NCBI GenBank assembly: GCA_951799425.1
Contig: OX637399.1
Coordinates: 36,863,701-36,927,700, forward strand
From: Ilex aquifolium
Lineage: Eukaryota; Streptophyta; Magnoliopsida; Aquifoliales; Aquifoliaceae
Reading direction: 5' to 3'
DNA length: 64,000 bases
The position numbers and the translations under genes are program-made. The notes beneath the pieces are model-generated. The model had not been told where the DNA came from and searched no databases. It saw only the letters and a program-made list of their open reading frames with translations. Positions within the stretch are counted from its first letter, which is position 1. Each line of letters begins with the position of its first letter. Positions 10,901 to 24,567 of the stretch are shown here, in pieces.

Positions 10901-10955
10901 GAAGAATTCTTTACAATGCCGCAAGAATCATCTTAATCAGAGACCGGAGCAAAAA
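7934..10955 (+). repeat. HOR block 3: 8-mer A1 B C A2 A1k B A1k D (3022 bp)
   Basis: Monomers start at 7934 (A1), 8310 (B), 8689 (C), 9069 (A2), 9445 (A1k), 9821 (B), 10200 (A1k) and 10576 (D). This is the 7-mer with an additional A1k between the second B and D. The D at 10576 carries a private GCAACGCCGC in place of GCAATGCCGC. Confidence 0.92.
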
Positions 10956-13900
10956 GTTATGTCAGAAATACTAAAGATTGGGAAATTACTTTTTTTTTTC
11001 CTTGTGGAGGGGAATGACCAACTATACCAAACTTCCATCTTCGAACTTGTTAGAAGATGAATCACCAATTTTGATCTCAATATATTGGTTAGGGTTTCAA
11101 GTTCTCATTGCAATGCCGCAAGAATTAGCTCAATCAGAGTTCGGGAGAAAAAGTTATGTCCGATATAATATTTCATTTTAAAGGAGGACTACTTATTACA
11201 CAAAACTTGCATTACAATAGAGCCCATGCTAGAGGATTTTTCATGACTTTTGATGTGAATAAAATGGTTAGGGATTGAAGAATTCTTTACAATGCCGCAA
11301 GAATCATCTTAATCAGAGACCGGAGCAAAAAGTTATGTCAGAAATACTAAAGAATGGGAAATTACTTTTTTTTTCCTTGTGGAGGGAATGGCCAACTATA
11401 CCAAACTTCCATCACAATTTCGAACTTGTTAGAAGATGAATCACCAATTTTGATCTGAATATATTTGTTAGGGTTTCAAGTTCTCTTTGCAATGCCGTAA
11501 GTATTAGCTCAATCCGAGTTCGGGAGAAAGAGTTATGTCGGATATAATATTTCATTTTAAAGGAGGACTACTTATTACACAAAACTTGCGTTACAATAGA
11601 GTCCATGCTAGAGGATTTTTCCTGACTTTTGATGTGAATAAAATGGTTAGGGATTGAAGAATTCTTTACAATGCCGCAAGAATCATCTTAATCAGAGACC
11701 GGAGCAAAAAGTTATGTCAGAAATACTGAAGATTGGGAAATTACTTTTTTTTGCCTTGTGGAGGGGAATGGCCAACTATACCAAACTTCCATCACAATTT
11801 CGAACTTGTTAGAAGATGAATCACCAATTTTGATCTGAATATATTTGTTAGGGTTTCAAGTTCTCTTTGCAATGCCGTAAGTATTAGCTCAATCCGAGTT
11901 CGGGAGAAAGAGTTATGTCGGATATAATATTTCATTTTAAAGGAGGACTACTTATTACACAAAACTTGCGTTACAATAGAGTCCATGCTAGAGGATTTTT
12001 CCTGACTTTTGATGTGAATAAAATGGTTAGGGATTGAAGAATTCTTTACAATGCCGCAAGAATCATCTTAATCAGAGACCGGAGCAAAAAGTTATGTCAG
12101 AAATACTGAAGATTGGGAAATTACTTTTTTTTGCCTTGTGGAGGGGAATGGCCAACTATACCAAACTTCCATCACAATTTCGAACTTGTTAGAAGATGAA
12201 TCACCAATTTTGATCTGAATATATTTGTTAGGGTTTCAAGTTCTCTTTGCAATGCCGTAAGTATTAGCTCAATCCGAGTTCGGGAGAAAGAGTTATGTCG
12301 GATATAATATTTCATTTTAAAGGAGGACTACTTATTACACAAAACTTGCGTTACAATAGAGCCCATGCTAGAGGATTTTTCATGACTTTTGATGTGAATA
12401 AAATGGTTAGGAATTGAAGAATGCTTTACAATGCTGCAAGAATCATCTTAATCAGAGACCGGAGCAAAAAGTTATGTCAGAAATACTAAAGATTGGGAAA
12501 TTACTTTTTTTTTTCCTTGTGGAGGGGAATGGCCAACTATACCAAACTTCCATCTTCGAACTTGTTAGAAGATGAATCACCAATTTTGATCTCAATATAT
12601 TGGTTAGGGTTTCAAGTTCTCATTGCAATGCCGCAAGAATTAGCTCAATCAGAGTTCGGGAGAAAAAGTTATGTCCGATATAATATTTCATTTTAAAGGA
12701 GGACTACTTATTACACAAAACTTGCATTACAATAGAGCCCATGCTAGAGGATTTTTCATGACTTTTGATGTGAATAAAATGGTTAGGGATTGAAGAATTC
12801 TTTACAATGCCGCAAGAATCATCTTAATCAGAGACCGGAGCAAAAAGTTATGTAAGAAATACTAAAGATTGGGAAATTACTTTTTTTTTTCCTTGTGGAG
12901 GGGAATGACCAACTATACCAAACTTCCATCTTCGAACTTGTTAGAAGATGAATCACCAATTTTGATCTCAATATATTGGTTAGGGTTTCAAGTTCTCATT
13001 GCAATGCCGCAAGAATTAGCTCAATCAGAGTTCGGGAGAAAAAGTTATGTCCGATATAATATTTCATTTTAAAGGAGGACTACTTATTACACAAAACTTG
13101 CATTACAATAGAGCCCATGCTAGAGGATTTTTCATGACTTTTGATGTGAATAAAATGGTTAGGGATTGAAGAATTCTTTACAATGCCGCAAGAATCATCT
13201 TAATCAGAGACCGGAGCAAAAAGTTATGTCAGAAATACTAAAGAATGGGAAATTACTTTTTTTTTCCTTGTGGAGGGAATGGCCAACTATACCAAACTTC
13301 CATCACAATTTCGAACTTGTTAGAAGATGAATCACCAATTTTGATCTGAATATATTTGTTAGGGTTTCAAGTTCTCTTTGCAATGCCGTAAGTATTAGCT
13401 CAATCCGAGTTCGGGAGAAAGAGTTATGTCGGATATAATATTTCATTTTAAAGGAGGACTACTTATTACACAAAACTTGCGTTACAATAGAGTCCATGCT
13501 AGAGGATTTTTCCTGACTTTTGATGTGAATAAAATGGTTAGGGATTGAAGAATTCTTTACAATGCCGCAAGAATCATCTTAATCAGAGACCGGAGCAAAA
13601 AGTTATGTAAGAAATACTAAAGATTGGGAAATTACTTTTTTTTTTCCTTGTGGAGGGGAATGACCAACTATACCAAACTTCCATCTTCGAACTTGTTAGA
13701 AGATGAATCACCAATTTTGATCTCAATATATTGGTTAGGGTTTCAAGTTCTCATTGCAATGCCGCAAGAATTAGCTCAATCAGAGTTCGGGAGAAAAAGT
13801 TATGTCCGATATAATATTTCATTTTAAAGGAGGACTACTTATTACACAAAACTTGCATTACAATAGAGCCCATGCTAGAGGATTTTTCATGACTTTTGAT

Positions 13901-14736
13901 GTGAATAAAATGGTTAGGGATTGAAGAATTCTTTACAATGCCGCAAGAATCATCTTAATCAGAGACCGGAGCAAAAAGTTATGTCAGAAATACTAAAGAA
14001 TGGGAAATTACTTTTTTTTTCCTTGTGGAGGGAATGGCCAACTATACCAAACTTCCATCACAATTTCGAACTTGTTAGAAGATGAATCACCAATTTTGAT
14101 CTGAATATATTTGTTAGGGTTTCAAGTTCTCTTTGCAATGCCGTAAGTATTAGCTCAATCCGAGTTCGGGAGAAAGAGTTATGTCGGATATAATATTTCA
14201 TTTTAAAGGAGGACTACTTATTACACAAAACTTGCGTTACAATAGAGTCCATGCTAGAGGATTTTTCCTGACTTTTGATGTGAATAAAATGGTTAGGGAT
14301 TGAAGAATTCTTTACAATGCCGCAAGAATCATCTTAATCAGAGACCGGAGCAAAAAGTTATGTCAGAAATACTGAAGATTGGGAAATTACTTTTTTTTGC
14401 CTTGTGGAGGGGAATGTCCAACTATACCAAACTTCCATCACAATTTCGAACTTGTTAGAAGATGAATCACCAATTTTGATCTCAATATATTGGTTTGGGT
14501 TTCAAGTTCTCTTTGCAATGCCGCAAGAATTAGCTCAATCCGAGTTCGGGAGAAAGAGTTATGTCGGATATAATATTTCATTTTAAAGGAGGACTACTTA
14601 TTACACAAAACTTGCGTTACAATAGAGCCCATGCTAGAGGATTTTTCATGACTTTTGATGTGAATAAAATGGTTAGGGATTGAAGAATTCTTTACAATGC
14701 CGCAAGAATCATCTTAATCAGAGACCGGAGCAAAAA
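10956..14736 (+). repeat. HOR block 4: 10-mer (3781 bp)
   Basis: Monomers start at 10956 (A1), 11332 (B), 11711 (C body with B tail), 12091 (C), 12471 (A2), 12847 (A1k), 13223 (B), 13602 (A1k), 13978 (B) and 14357 (D). Compared with the 7-mer there are three additional units: a C/B chimera and a repeated A1k-B pair. Both are expected products of out-of-register exchange. Confidence 0.9.
11711..12090 (+). repeat. Chimeric monomer C/B (380 bp)
   Basis: The first part is C (CTGAAGATT, T8-GCC). The second half has the B markers GAGTCCATG, TTTTTCCTGAC and the GGGATTGAAGAATTC tail. C and B are identical over much of the middle, so the switch can only be placed between the T8-G region and GAGTCC. 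A normal C follows at 12091, so the array reads B, C/B, C. Confidence 0.85.
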
Positions 14737-15871
14737 GTTATGTCAGAAATACTAAAGATTGGGAAATTACTTTTTTTTTTCCTTGTGGAGGGGAATGACC
14801 AACTATACCAAACTTCCATCTTCGAACTTGTTAGAAGATGAATCACCAATTTTGATCTCAATATATTGGTTAGGGTTTCAAGTTCTCATTGCAATGCCGC
14901 AAGAATTAGCTCAATCAGAGTTCGGGAGAAAAAGTTATGTCCGATATAATATTTCATTTTAAAGGAGGACTACTTATTACACAAAACTTGCATTACAATA
15001 GAGCCCATGCTAGAGGATTTTTCATGACTTTTGATGTGAATAAAATGGTTAGGGATTGAAGAATTCTTTACAATGCCGCAAGAATCATCTTAATCAGAGA
15101 CCGGAGCAAAAAGTTATGTCAGAAATACTAAAGAATGGGAAATTACTTTTTTTTTCCTTGTGGAGGGAATGGCCAACTATACCAAACTTCCATCACAATT
15201 TCGAACTTGTTAGAAGATGAATCACCAATTTTGATCTGAATATATTTGTTAGGGTTTCAAGTTCTCTTTGCAATGCCGTAAGTATTAGCTCAATCCGAGT
15301 TCGGGAGAAAGAGTTATGTCGGATATAATATTTCATTTTAAAGGAGGACTACTTATTACACAAAACTTGCGTTACAATAGAGTCCATGCTAGAGGATTTT
15401 TCCTGACTTTTGATGTGAATAAAATGGTTAGGGATTGAAGAATTCTTTACAATGCCGCAAGAATCATCTTAATCAGAGACCGGAGCAAAAAGTTATGTCA
15501 GAAATACTGAAGATTGGGAAATTACTTTTTTTTGCCTTGTGGAGGGGAATGTCCAACTATACCAAACTTCCATCACAATTTCGAACTTGTTAGAAGATGA
15601 ATCACCAATTTTGATCTCAATATATTGGTTTGGGTTTCAAGTTCTCTTTGCAATGCCGCAAGAATTAGCTCAATCCGAGTTCGGGAGAAAGAGTTATGTC
15701 GGATATAATATTTCATTTTAAAGGAGGACTACTTATTACACAAAACTTGCGTTACAATAGAGCCCATGCTAGAGGATTTTTCATGACTTTTGATGTGAAT
15801 AAAATGGTTAGGGATTGAAGAATTCTTTACAATGCCGCAAGAATCATCTTAATCAGAGACCGGAGCAAAAA
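14737..15871 (+). repeat. HOR block 5: 3-mer A1 B D (1135 bp)
   Basis: Monomers start at 14737 (A1), 15113 (B) and 15492 (D). This is the shortest block in the window. It equals one elementary A-B-D trimer and could be a 7-mer from which four monomers were deleted, or a remnant of an older trimeric array. Confidence 0.9.
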
Positions 15872-18517
15872 GTTATGTCAGAAATACTAAAGATTGGGAA
15901 ATTACTTTTTTTTTTCCTTGTGGAGGGGAATGACCAACTATACCAAACTTCCATCTTCGAACTTGTTAGAAGATGAATCACCAATTTTGATCTCAATATA
16001 TTGGTTAGGGTTTCAAGTTCTCATTGCAATGCCGCAAGAATTAGCTCAATCAGAGTTCGGGAGAAAAAGTTATGTCCGATATAATATTTCATTTTAAAGG
16101 AGGACTACTTATTACACAAAACTTGCATTACAATAGAGCCCATGCTAGAGGATTTTTCATGACTTTTGATGTGAATAAAATGGTTAGGGATTGAAGAATT
16201 CTTTACAATGCCGCAAGAATCATCTTAATCAGAGACCGGAGCAAAAAGTTATGTCAGAAATACTAAAGAATGGGAAATTACTTTTTTTTTCCTTGTGGAG
16301 GGAATGGCCAACTATACCAAACTTCCATCACAATTTCGAACTTGTTAGAAGATGAATCACCAATTTTGATCTGAATATATTTGTTAGGGTTTCAAGTTCT
16401 CTTTGCAATGCCGTAAGTATTAGCTCAATCCGAGTTCGGGAGAAAGAGTTATGTCCGATATAATATTTCATTTTAAAGGAGGACTACTTATTACACAAAA
16501 CTTGCATTACAATAGAGCCCATGCTAGAGGATTTTTCCTGACTTTTGATGTGAATAAAATGGTTAGGGATTGAAGAATTCTTTACAATGCCGCAAGAATC
16601 ATCTTAATCAGAGACCGGAGCAAAAAGTTATGTCAGAAATATTGAAGATTGGGAAATTACTTTTTTTTGCCTTGTGGAGGGGAATGGCCAACTATACCAA
16701 ACTTCCATCACAATTTCGAACTTGTTAGAAGATGAATCACCAATTTTGATCTGAATATATTTGTTAGGGTTTCAAGTTCTCTTTGCAATGCCGTAAGTAT
16801 TAGCTCAATCCGAGTTCGGGAGAAAGAGTTATGTCGGATATAATATTTCATTTTAAAGGAGGACTACTTATTACACAAAACTTGCGTTACAATAGAGCCC
16901 ATGCTAGAGGATTTTTCATGACTTTTGATGTGAATAAAATGGTTAGGAATTGAAGAATGCTTTACAATGCTGCAAGAATCATCTTAATCAGAGACCGGAG
17001 CAAAAAGTTATGTCAGAAATACTAAAGATTGGGAAATTACTTTTTTTTTTCCTTGTGGAGGGGAATGGCCAACTATACCAAACTTCCATCTTCGAACTTG
17101 TTAGAAGATGAATCACCAATTTTGATCTCAATATATTGGTTAGGGTTTCAAGTTCTCATTGCAATGCCGCAAGAATTAGCTCAATCAGAGTTCGGGAGAA
17201 AAAGTTATGTCCGATATAATATTTCATTTTAAAGGAGGACTACTTATTACACAAAACTTGCATTACAATAGAGCCCATGCTAGAGGATTTTTCATGACTT
17301 TTGATGTGAATAAAATGGTTAGGGATTGAAGAATTCTTTACAATGCCGCAAGAATCATCTTAATCAGAGACCGGAGCAAAAAGTTATGTAAGAAATACTA
17401 AAGATTGGGAAATTACTTTTTTTTTTCCTTGTGGAGGGGAATGACCAACTATACCAAACTTCCATCTTCGAACTTGTTAGAAGATGAATCACCAATTTTG
17501 ATCTCAATATATTGGTTAGGGTTTCAAGTTCTCATTGCAATGCCGCAAGAATTAGCTCAATCAGAGTTCGGGAGAAAAAGTTATGTCCGATATAATATTT
17601 CATTTTAAAGGAGGACTACTTATTACACAAAACTTGCATTACAATAGAGCCCATGCTAGAGGATTTTTCATGACTTTTGATGTGAATAAAATGGTTAGGG
17701 ATTGAAGAATTCTTTACAATGCCGCAAGAATCATCTTAATCAGAGACCGGAGCAAAAAGTTATGTCAGAAATACTAAAGAATGGGAAATTACTTTTTTTT
17801 TCCTTGTGGAGGGAATGGCCAACTATACCAAACTTCCATCACAATTTCGAACTTGTTAGAAGATGAATCACCAATTTTGATCTGAATATATTTGTTAGGG
17901 TTTCAAGTTCTCTTTGCAATGCCGTAAGTATTAGCTCAATCCGAGTTCGGGAGAAAGAGTTATGTCGGATATAATATTTCATTTTAAAGGAGGACTACTT
18001 ATTACACAAAACTTGCGTTACAATAGAGTCCATGCTAGAGGATTTTTCCTGACTTTTGATGTGAATAAAATGGTTAGGGATTGAAGAATTCTTTACAATG
18101 CCGCAAGAATCATCTTAATCAGAGACCGGAGCAAAAAGTTATGTCAGAAATACTGAAGATTGGGAAATTACTTTTTTTTGCCTTGTGGAGGGGAATGTCC
18201 AACTATACCAAACTTCCATCACAATTTCGAACTTGTTAGAAGATGAATCACCAATTTTGATCTCAATATATTGGTTTGGGTTTCAAGTTCTCTTTGCAAT
18301 GCCGCAAGAATTAGCTCAATCCGAGTTCGGGAGAAAGAGTTATGTCGGATATAATATTTCATTTTAAAGGAGGACTACTTATTACACAAAACTTGCGTTA
18401 CAATAGAGCCCATGCTAGAGGATTTTTCATGACTTTTGATGTGAATAAAATGGTTAGGGATTGAAGAATTCTTTACAATGCCGCAAGAATCATCTTAATC
18501 AGAGACCGGAGCAAAAA
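15872..18517 (+). repeat. HOR block 6: canonical 7-mer A1 B C A2 A1k B D (2646 bp)
   Basis: Monomers start at 15872 (A1), 16248 (B with a conversion patch), 16627 (C, private AAATATTGAAG), 17007 (A2), 17383 (A1k), 17759 (B) and 18138 (D). It has the same length and order as 5288-7933. Confidence 0.92.
16248..16626 (+). repeat. Type B monomer with short A-type conversion patch
   Basis: The monomer is B up to GAAAGAGTT (B-specific G at 16446). It then reads A-specific TCCG (16456), GCATTAC (16506) and GAGCCC (16518), and returns to B-specific TTTTTCCTG (16538). The donor tract is therefore at least 16456-16518 and at most 16447-16537. The monomer length is unchanged at 379 bp, as expected for gene conversion or a close double exchange. 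Confidence 0.88.
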
Positions 18518-21500
18518 GTTATGTCAGAAATACTAAAGATTGGGAAATTACTTTTTTTTTTCCTTGTGGAGGGGAATGACCAACTATACCAAACTTCCAT
18601 CTTCGAACTTGTTAGAAGATGAATCACCAATTTTGATCTCAATATATTGGTTAGGGTTTCAAGTTCTCATTGCAATGCCGCAAGAATTAGCTCAATCAGA
18701 GTTCGGGAGAAAAAGTTATGTCCGATATAATATTTCATTTTAAAGGAGGACTACTTATTACACAAAACTTGCATTACAATAGAGCCCATGCTAGAGGATT
18801 TTTCATGACTTTTGATGTGAATAAAATGGTTAGGGATTGAAGAATTCTTTACAATGCCGCAAGAATCATCTTAATCAGAGACCGGAGCAAAAAGTTATGT
18901 CAGAAATACTAAAGAATGGGAAATTACTTTTTTTTTCCTTGTGGAGGGAATGGCCAACTATACCAAACTTCCACCACAATTTCGAACTTGTTAGAAGATG
19001 AATCACCAATTTTGATCTCAATATATTGGTTAGGGTTTCAAGTTCTCATTGCAATGCCGCAAGAATTAGCTCAATCAGAGTTCGGGAGAAAAAGTTATGT
19101 CCGATATAATATTTCATTTTAAAGGAGGACTACTTATTACACAAAACTTGCATTACAATAGAGCCCATGCTAGAGGATTTTTCATGACTTTTGATGTGAA
19201 TAAAATGGTTAGGGATTGAAGAATTCTTTACAATGCCGCAAGAATCATCTTAATCAGAGACCGGAGCAAAAAGTTATGTCAGAAATACTAAAGAATGGGA
19301 AATTACTTTTTTTTTCCTTGTGGAGGGAATGGCCAACTATACCAAACTTCCATCACAATTTCGAACTTGTTAGAAGATGAATCACCAATTTTGATCTGAA
19401 TATATTTGTTAGGGTTTCAAGTTCTCTTTGCAATGCCGTAAGTATTAGCTCAATCCGAGTTCGGGAGAAAGAGTTATGTCGGATATAATATTTCATTTTA
19501 AAGGAGGACTACTTATTACACAAAACTTGCGTTACAATAGAGTCCATGCTAGAGGATTTTTCCTGACTTTTGATGTGAATAAAATGGTTAGGGATTGAAG
19601 AATTCTTTACAATGCCGCAAGAATCATCTTAATCAGAGACCGGAGCAAAAAGTTATGTCAGAAATACTGAAGATTGGGAAATTACTTTTTTTTGCCTTGT
19701 GGAGGGGAATGGCCAACTATACCAAACTTCCATCACAATTTCGAACTTGTTAGAAGATGAATCACCAATTTTGATCTGAATATATTTGTTAGGGTTTCAA
19801 GTTCTCTTTGCAATGCCGTAAGTATTAGCTCAATCCGAGTTCGGGAGAAAGAGTTATGTCGGATATAATATTTCATTTTAAAGGAGGACTACTTATTACA
19901 CAAAACTTGCGTTACAATAGAGCCCATGCTAGAGGATTTTTCATGACTTTTGATGTGAATAAAATGGTTAGGAATTGAAGAATGCTTTACAATGCTGCAA
20001 GAATCATCTTAATCAGAGACCGGAGCAAAAAGTTATGTCAGAAATACTAAAGATTGGGAAATTACTTTTTTTTTTCCTTGTGGAGGGGAATGGCCAACTA
20101 TACCAAACTTCCATCTTCGAACTTGTTAGAAGATGAATCACCAATTTTGATCTCAATATATTGGTTAGGGTTTCAAGTTCTCATTGCAATGCCGCAAGAA
20201 TTAGCTCAATCAGAGTTCGGGAGAAAAAGTTATGTCCGATATAATATTTCATTTTAAAGGAGGACTACTTATTACACAAAACTTGCATTACAATAGAGCC
20301 CATGCTAGAGGATTTTTCATGACTTTTGATGTGAATAAAATGGTTAGGGATTGAAGAATTCTTTACAATGCCGCAAGAATCATCTTAATCAGAGACCGGA
20401 GCAAAAAGTTATGTAAGAAATACTAAAGATTGGGAAATTACTTTTTTTTTTCCTTGTGGAGGGGAATGACCAACTATACCAAACTTCCATCTTCGAACTT
20501 GTTAGAAGATGAATCACCAATTTTGATCTCAATATATTGGTTAGGGTTTCAAGTTCTCATTGCAATGCCGCAAGAATTAGCTCAATCAGAGTTCGGGAGA
20601 AAAAGTTATGTCCGATATAATATTTCATTTTAAAGGAGGACTACTTATTACACAAAACTTGCATTACAATAGAGCCCATGCTAGAGGATTTTTCATGACT
20701 TTTGATGTGAATAAAATGGTTAGGGATTGAAGAATTCTTTACAATGCCGCAAGAATCATCTTAATCAGAGACCGGAGCAAAAAGTTATGTCAGAAATACT
20801 AAAGAATGGGAAATTACTTTTTTTTTCCTTGTGGAGGGAATGGCCAACTATACCAAACTTCCATCACAATTTCGAACTTGTTAGAAGATGAATCACCAAT
20901 TTTGATCTGAATATATTTGTTAGGGTTTCAAGTTCTCTTTGCAATGCCGTAAGTATTAGCTCAATCCGAGTTCGGGAGAAAGAGTTATGTCGGATATAAT
21001 ATTTCATTTTAAAGGAGGACTACTTATTACACAAAACTTGCGTTACAATAGAGTCCATGCTAGAGGATTTTTCCTGACTTTTGATGTGAATAAAATGGTT
21101 AGGGATTGAAGAATTCTTTACAATGCCGCAAGAATCATCTTAATCAGAGACCGGAGCAAAAAGTTATGTCAGAAATACTGAAGATTGGGAAATTACTTTT
21201 TTTTGCCTTGTGGAGGGGAATGTCCAACTATACCAAACTTCCATCACAATTTCGAACTTGTTAGAAGATGAATCACCAATTTTGATCTCAATATATTGGT
21301 TTGGGTTTCAAGTTCTCTTTGCAATGCCGCAAGAATTAGCTCAATCCGAGTTCGGGAGAAAGAGTTATGTCGGATATAATATTTCATTTTAAAGGAGGAC
21401 TACTTATTACACAAAACTTGCGTTACAATAGAGCCCATGCTAGAGGATTTTTCATGACTTTTGATGTGAATAAAATGGTTAGGGATTGAAGAATTCTTTA

Positions 21501-21542
21501 CAATGCCGCAAGAATCATCTTAATCAGAGACCGGAGCAAAAA
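18518..21542 (+). repeat. HOR block 7: 8-mer with B/A chimera (3025 bp)
   Basis: Monomers start at 18518 (A1), 18894 (B/A chimera), 19273 (B), 19652 (C), 20032 (A2), 20408 (A1k), 20784 (B) and 21163 (D). The additional unit is the chimera at 18894. Confidence 0.9.
18894..19272 (+). repeat. Chimeric monomer B/A with CCACC variant (379 bp)
   Basis: The first part is B (AAGAATGGG, T9, one G missing) with the local variant CTTCCACCACAATTTCG. From GATCTCAATATATTGG (A-specific C at 19019) onward it is type A, including CATTGC, GTCCG and GCATTAC. The switch lies between about 18978 and 19019. It keeps the B-length insertion, so it opens a 68-codon frame that resembles the type A frame. This is a by-product, not a gene. 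Confidence 0.9.
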
Positions 21543-24500
21543 GTTATGTCAGAAATACTAAAGATTGGGAAATTACTTTTTTTTTTCCTTGTGGAGGGGA
21601 ATGACCAACTATACCAAACTTCCATCTTCGAACTTGTTAGAAGATGAATCACCAATTTTGATCTCAATATATTGGTTAGGGTTTCAAGTTCTCATTGCAA
21701 TGCCGCAAGAATTAGCTCAATCAGAGTTCGGGAGAAAAAGTTATGTCCGATATAATATTTCATTTTAAAGGAGGACTACTTATTACACAAAACTTGCATT
21801 ACAATAGAGCCCATGCTAGAGGATTTTTCATGACTTTTGATGTGAATAAAATGGTTAGGGATTGAAGAATTCTTTACAATGCCGCAAGAATCATCTTAAT
21901 CAGAGACCGGAGCAAAAAGTTATGTCAGAAATACTAAAGAATGGGAAATTACTTTTTTTTTCCTTGTGGAGGGAATGGCCAACTATACCAAACTTCCACC
22001 ACAATTTCGAACTTGTTAGAAGATGAATCACCAATTTTGATCTGAATATATTTGTTAGGGTTTCAAGTTCTCTTTGCAATGCCGTAAGTATTAGCTCAAT
22101 CCGAGTTCGGGAGAAAGAGTTATGTCGGATATAATATTTCATTTTAAAGGAGGACTACTTATTACACAAAACTTGCGTTACAATAGAGTCCATGCTAGAG
22201 GATTTTTCCTGACTTTTGATGTGAATAAAATGGTTAGGGATTGAAGAATTCTTTACAATGCCGCAAGAATCATCTTAATCAGAGACCGGAGCAAAAAGTT
22301 ATGTCAGAAATACTGAAGATTGGGAAATTACTTTTTTTTGCCTTGTGGAGGGGAATGGCCAACTATACCAAACTTCCATCACAATTTCGAACTTGTTAGA
22401 AGATGAATCACCAATTTTGATCTGAATATATTTGTTAGGGTTTCAAGTTCTCTTTGCAATGCCGTAAGTATTAGCTCAATCCGAGTTCGGGAGAAAGAGT
22501 TATGTCGGATATAATATTTCATTTTAAAGGAGGACTACTTATTACACAAAACTTGCGTTACAATAGAGCCCATGCTAGAGGATTTTTCATGACTTTTGAT
22601 GTGAATAAAATGGTTAGGAATTGAAGAATGCTTTACAATGCTGCAAGAATCATCTTAATCAGAGACCGGAGCAAAAAGTTATGTCAGAAATACTAAAGAT
22701 TGGGAAATTACTTTTTTTTTTCCTTGTGGAGGGGAATGGCCAACTATACCAAACTTCCATCTTCGAACTTGTTAGAAGATGAATCACCAATTTTGATCTC
22801 AATATATTGGTTAGGGTTTCAAGTTCTCATTGCAATGCCGCAAGAATTAGCTCAATCAGAGTTCGGGAGAAAAAGTTATGTCCGATATAATATTTCATTT
22901 TAAAGGAGGACTACTTATTACACAAAACTTGCATTACAATAGAGCCCATGCTAGAGGATTTTTCATGACTTTTGATGTGAATAAAATGGTTAGGGATTGA
23001 AGAATTCTTTACAATGCCGCAAGAATCATCTTAATCAGAGACCGGAGCAAAAAGTTATGTCAGAAATACTAAAGAATGGGAAATTACTTTTTTTTTCCTT
23101 GTGGAGGGAATGGCCAACTATACCAAACTTCCACCACAATTTCGAACTTGTTAGAAGATGAATCACCAATTTTGATCTGAATATATTTGTTAGGGTTTCA
23201 AGTTCTCTTTGCAATGCCGCAAGAATTAGCTCAATCAGAGTTCGGGAGAAAAAGTTATGTCCGATATAATATTTCATTTTAAAGGAGGACTACTTATTAC
23301 ACAAAACTTGCATTACAATAGAGCCCATGCTAGAGGATTTTTCATGACTTTTGATGTGAATAAAATGGTTAGGGATTGAAGAATTCTTTACAATGCCGCA
23401 AGAATCATCTTAATCAGAGACCGGAGCAAAAAGTTATGTAAGAAATACTAAAGATTGGGAAATTACTTTTTTTTTTCCTTGTGGAGGGGAATGACCAACT
23501 ATACCAAACTTCCATCTTCGAACTTGTTAGAAGATGAATCACCAATTTTGATCTCAATATATTGGTTAGGGTTTCAAGTTCTCATTGCAATGCCGCAAGA
23601 ATTAGCTCAATCAGAGTTCGGGAGAAAAAGTTATGTCCGATATAATATTTCATTTTAAAGGAGGACTACTTATTACACAAAACTTGCATTACAATAGAGC
23701 CCATGCTAGAGGATTTTTCATGACTTTTGATGTGAATAAAATGGTTAGGGATTGAAGAATTCTTTACAATGCCGCAAGAATCATCTTAATCAGAGACCGG
23801 AGCAAAAAGTTATGTCAGAAATACTAAAGAATGGGAAATTACTTTTTTTTTCCTTGTGGAGGGAATGGCCAACTATACCAAACTTCCATCACAATTTCGA
23901 ACTTGTTAGAAGATGAATCACCAATTTTGATCTGAATATATTTGTTAGGGTTTCAAGTTCTCTTTGCAATGCCGTAAGTATTAGCTCAATCCGAGTTCGG
24001 GAGAAAGAGTTATGTCGGATATAATATTTCATTTTAAAGGAGGACTACTTATTACACAAAACTTGCGTTACAATAGAGTCCATGCTAGAGGATTTTTCCT
24101 GACTTTTGATGTGAATAAAATGGTTAGGGATTGAAGAATTCTTTACAATGCCGCAAGAATCATCTTAATCAGAGACCGGAGCAAAAAGTTATGTCAGAAA
24201 TACTGAAGATTGGGAAATTACTTTTTTTTGCCTTGTGGAGGGGAATGTCCAACTATACCAAACTTCCATCACAATTTCGAACTTGTTAGAAGATGAATCA
24301 CCAATTTTGATCTCAATATATTGGTTTGGGTTTCAAGTTCTCTTTGCAATGCCGCAAGAATTAGCTCAATCCGAGTTCGGGAGAAAGAGTTATGTCGGAT
24401 ATAATATTTCATTTTAAAGGAGGACTACTTATTACACAAAACTTGCGTTACAATAGAGCCCATGCTAGAGGATTTTTCATGACTTTTGATGTGAATAAAA

Positions 24501-24567
24501 TGGTTAGGGATTGAAGAATTCTTTACAATGCCGCAAGAATCATCTTAATCAGAGACCGGAGCAAAAA
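21543..24567 (+). repeat. HOR block 8: 8-mer with B/A chimera (3025 bp)
   Basis: Monomers start at 21543 (A1), 21919 (B, CCACC), 22298 (C), 22678 (A2), 23054 (B/A chimera, CCACC), 23433 (A1k), 23809 (B) and 24188 (D). Length equals block 7, but the additional chimera sits at a different position, so the two 8-mers are not simple duplicates. Confidence 0.9.
23054..23432 (+). repeat. Chimeric monomer B/A with 12-base breakpoint interval
   Basis: B markers, including the CCACC variant, continue to CTCTTTGC (B-specific T at 23208). A markers begin at GCCGCAAG (A-specific C at 23220) and continue through AATCAGAG, GTCCG, GCATTAC and TTTTTCATGAC. The exchange therefore falls inside 23208-23220, within the CAATGCCG word that is also conserved between the two halves of the monomer. 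Confidence 0.92.

Noticed and set aside
21900-22142. 80-codon minus-strand open frames (also 23035, 25301, 26436, 37396; 64-codon at 59399)
   Set aside because: Four are open only because of the CCACC variant and the others because of CATCCAAATTTCG or CATCGCAATTTCG, in B-start monomers. Other B monomers have the frame closed. They are chance openings in the repeat.
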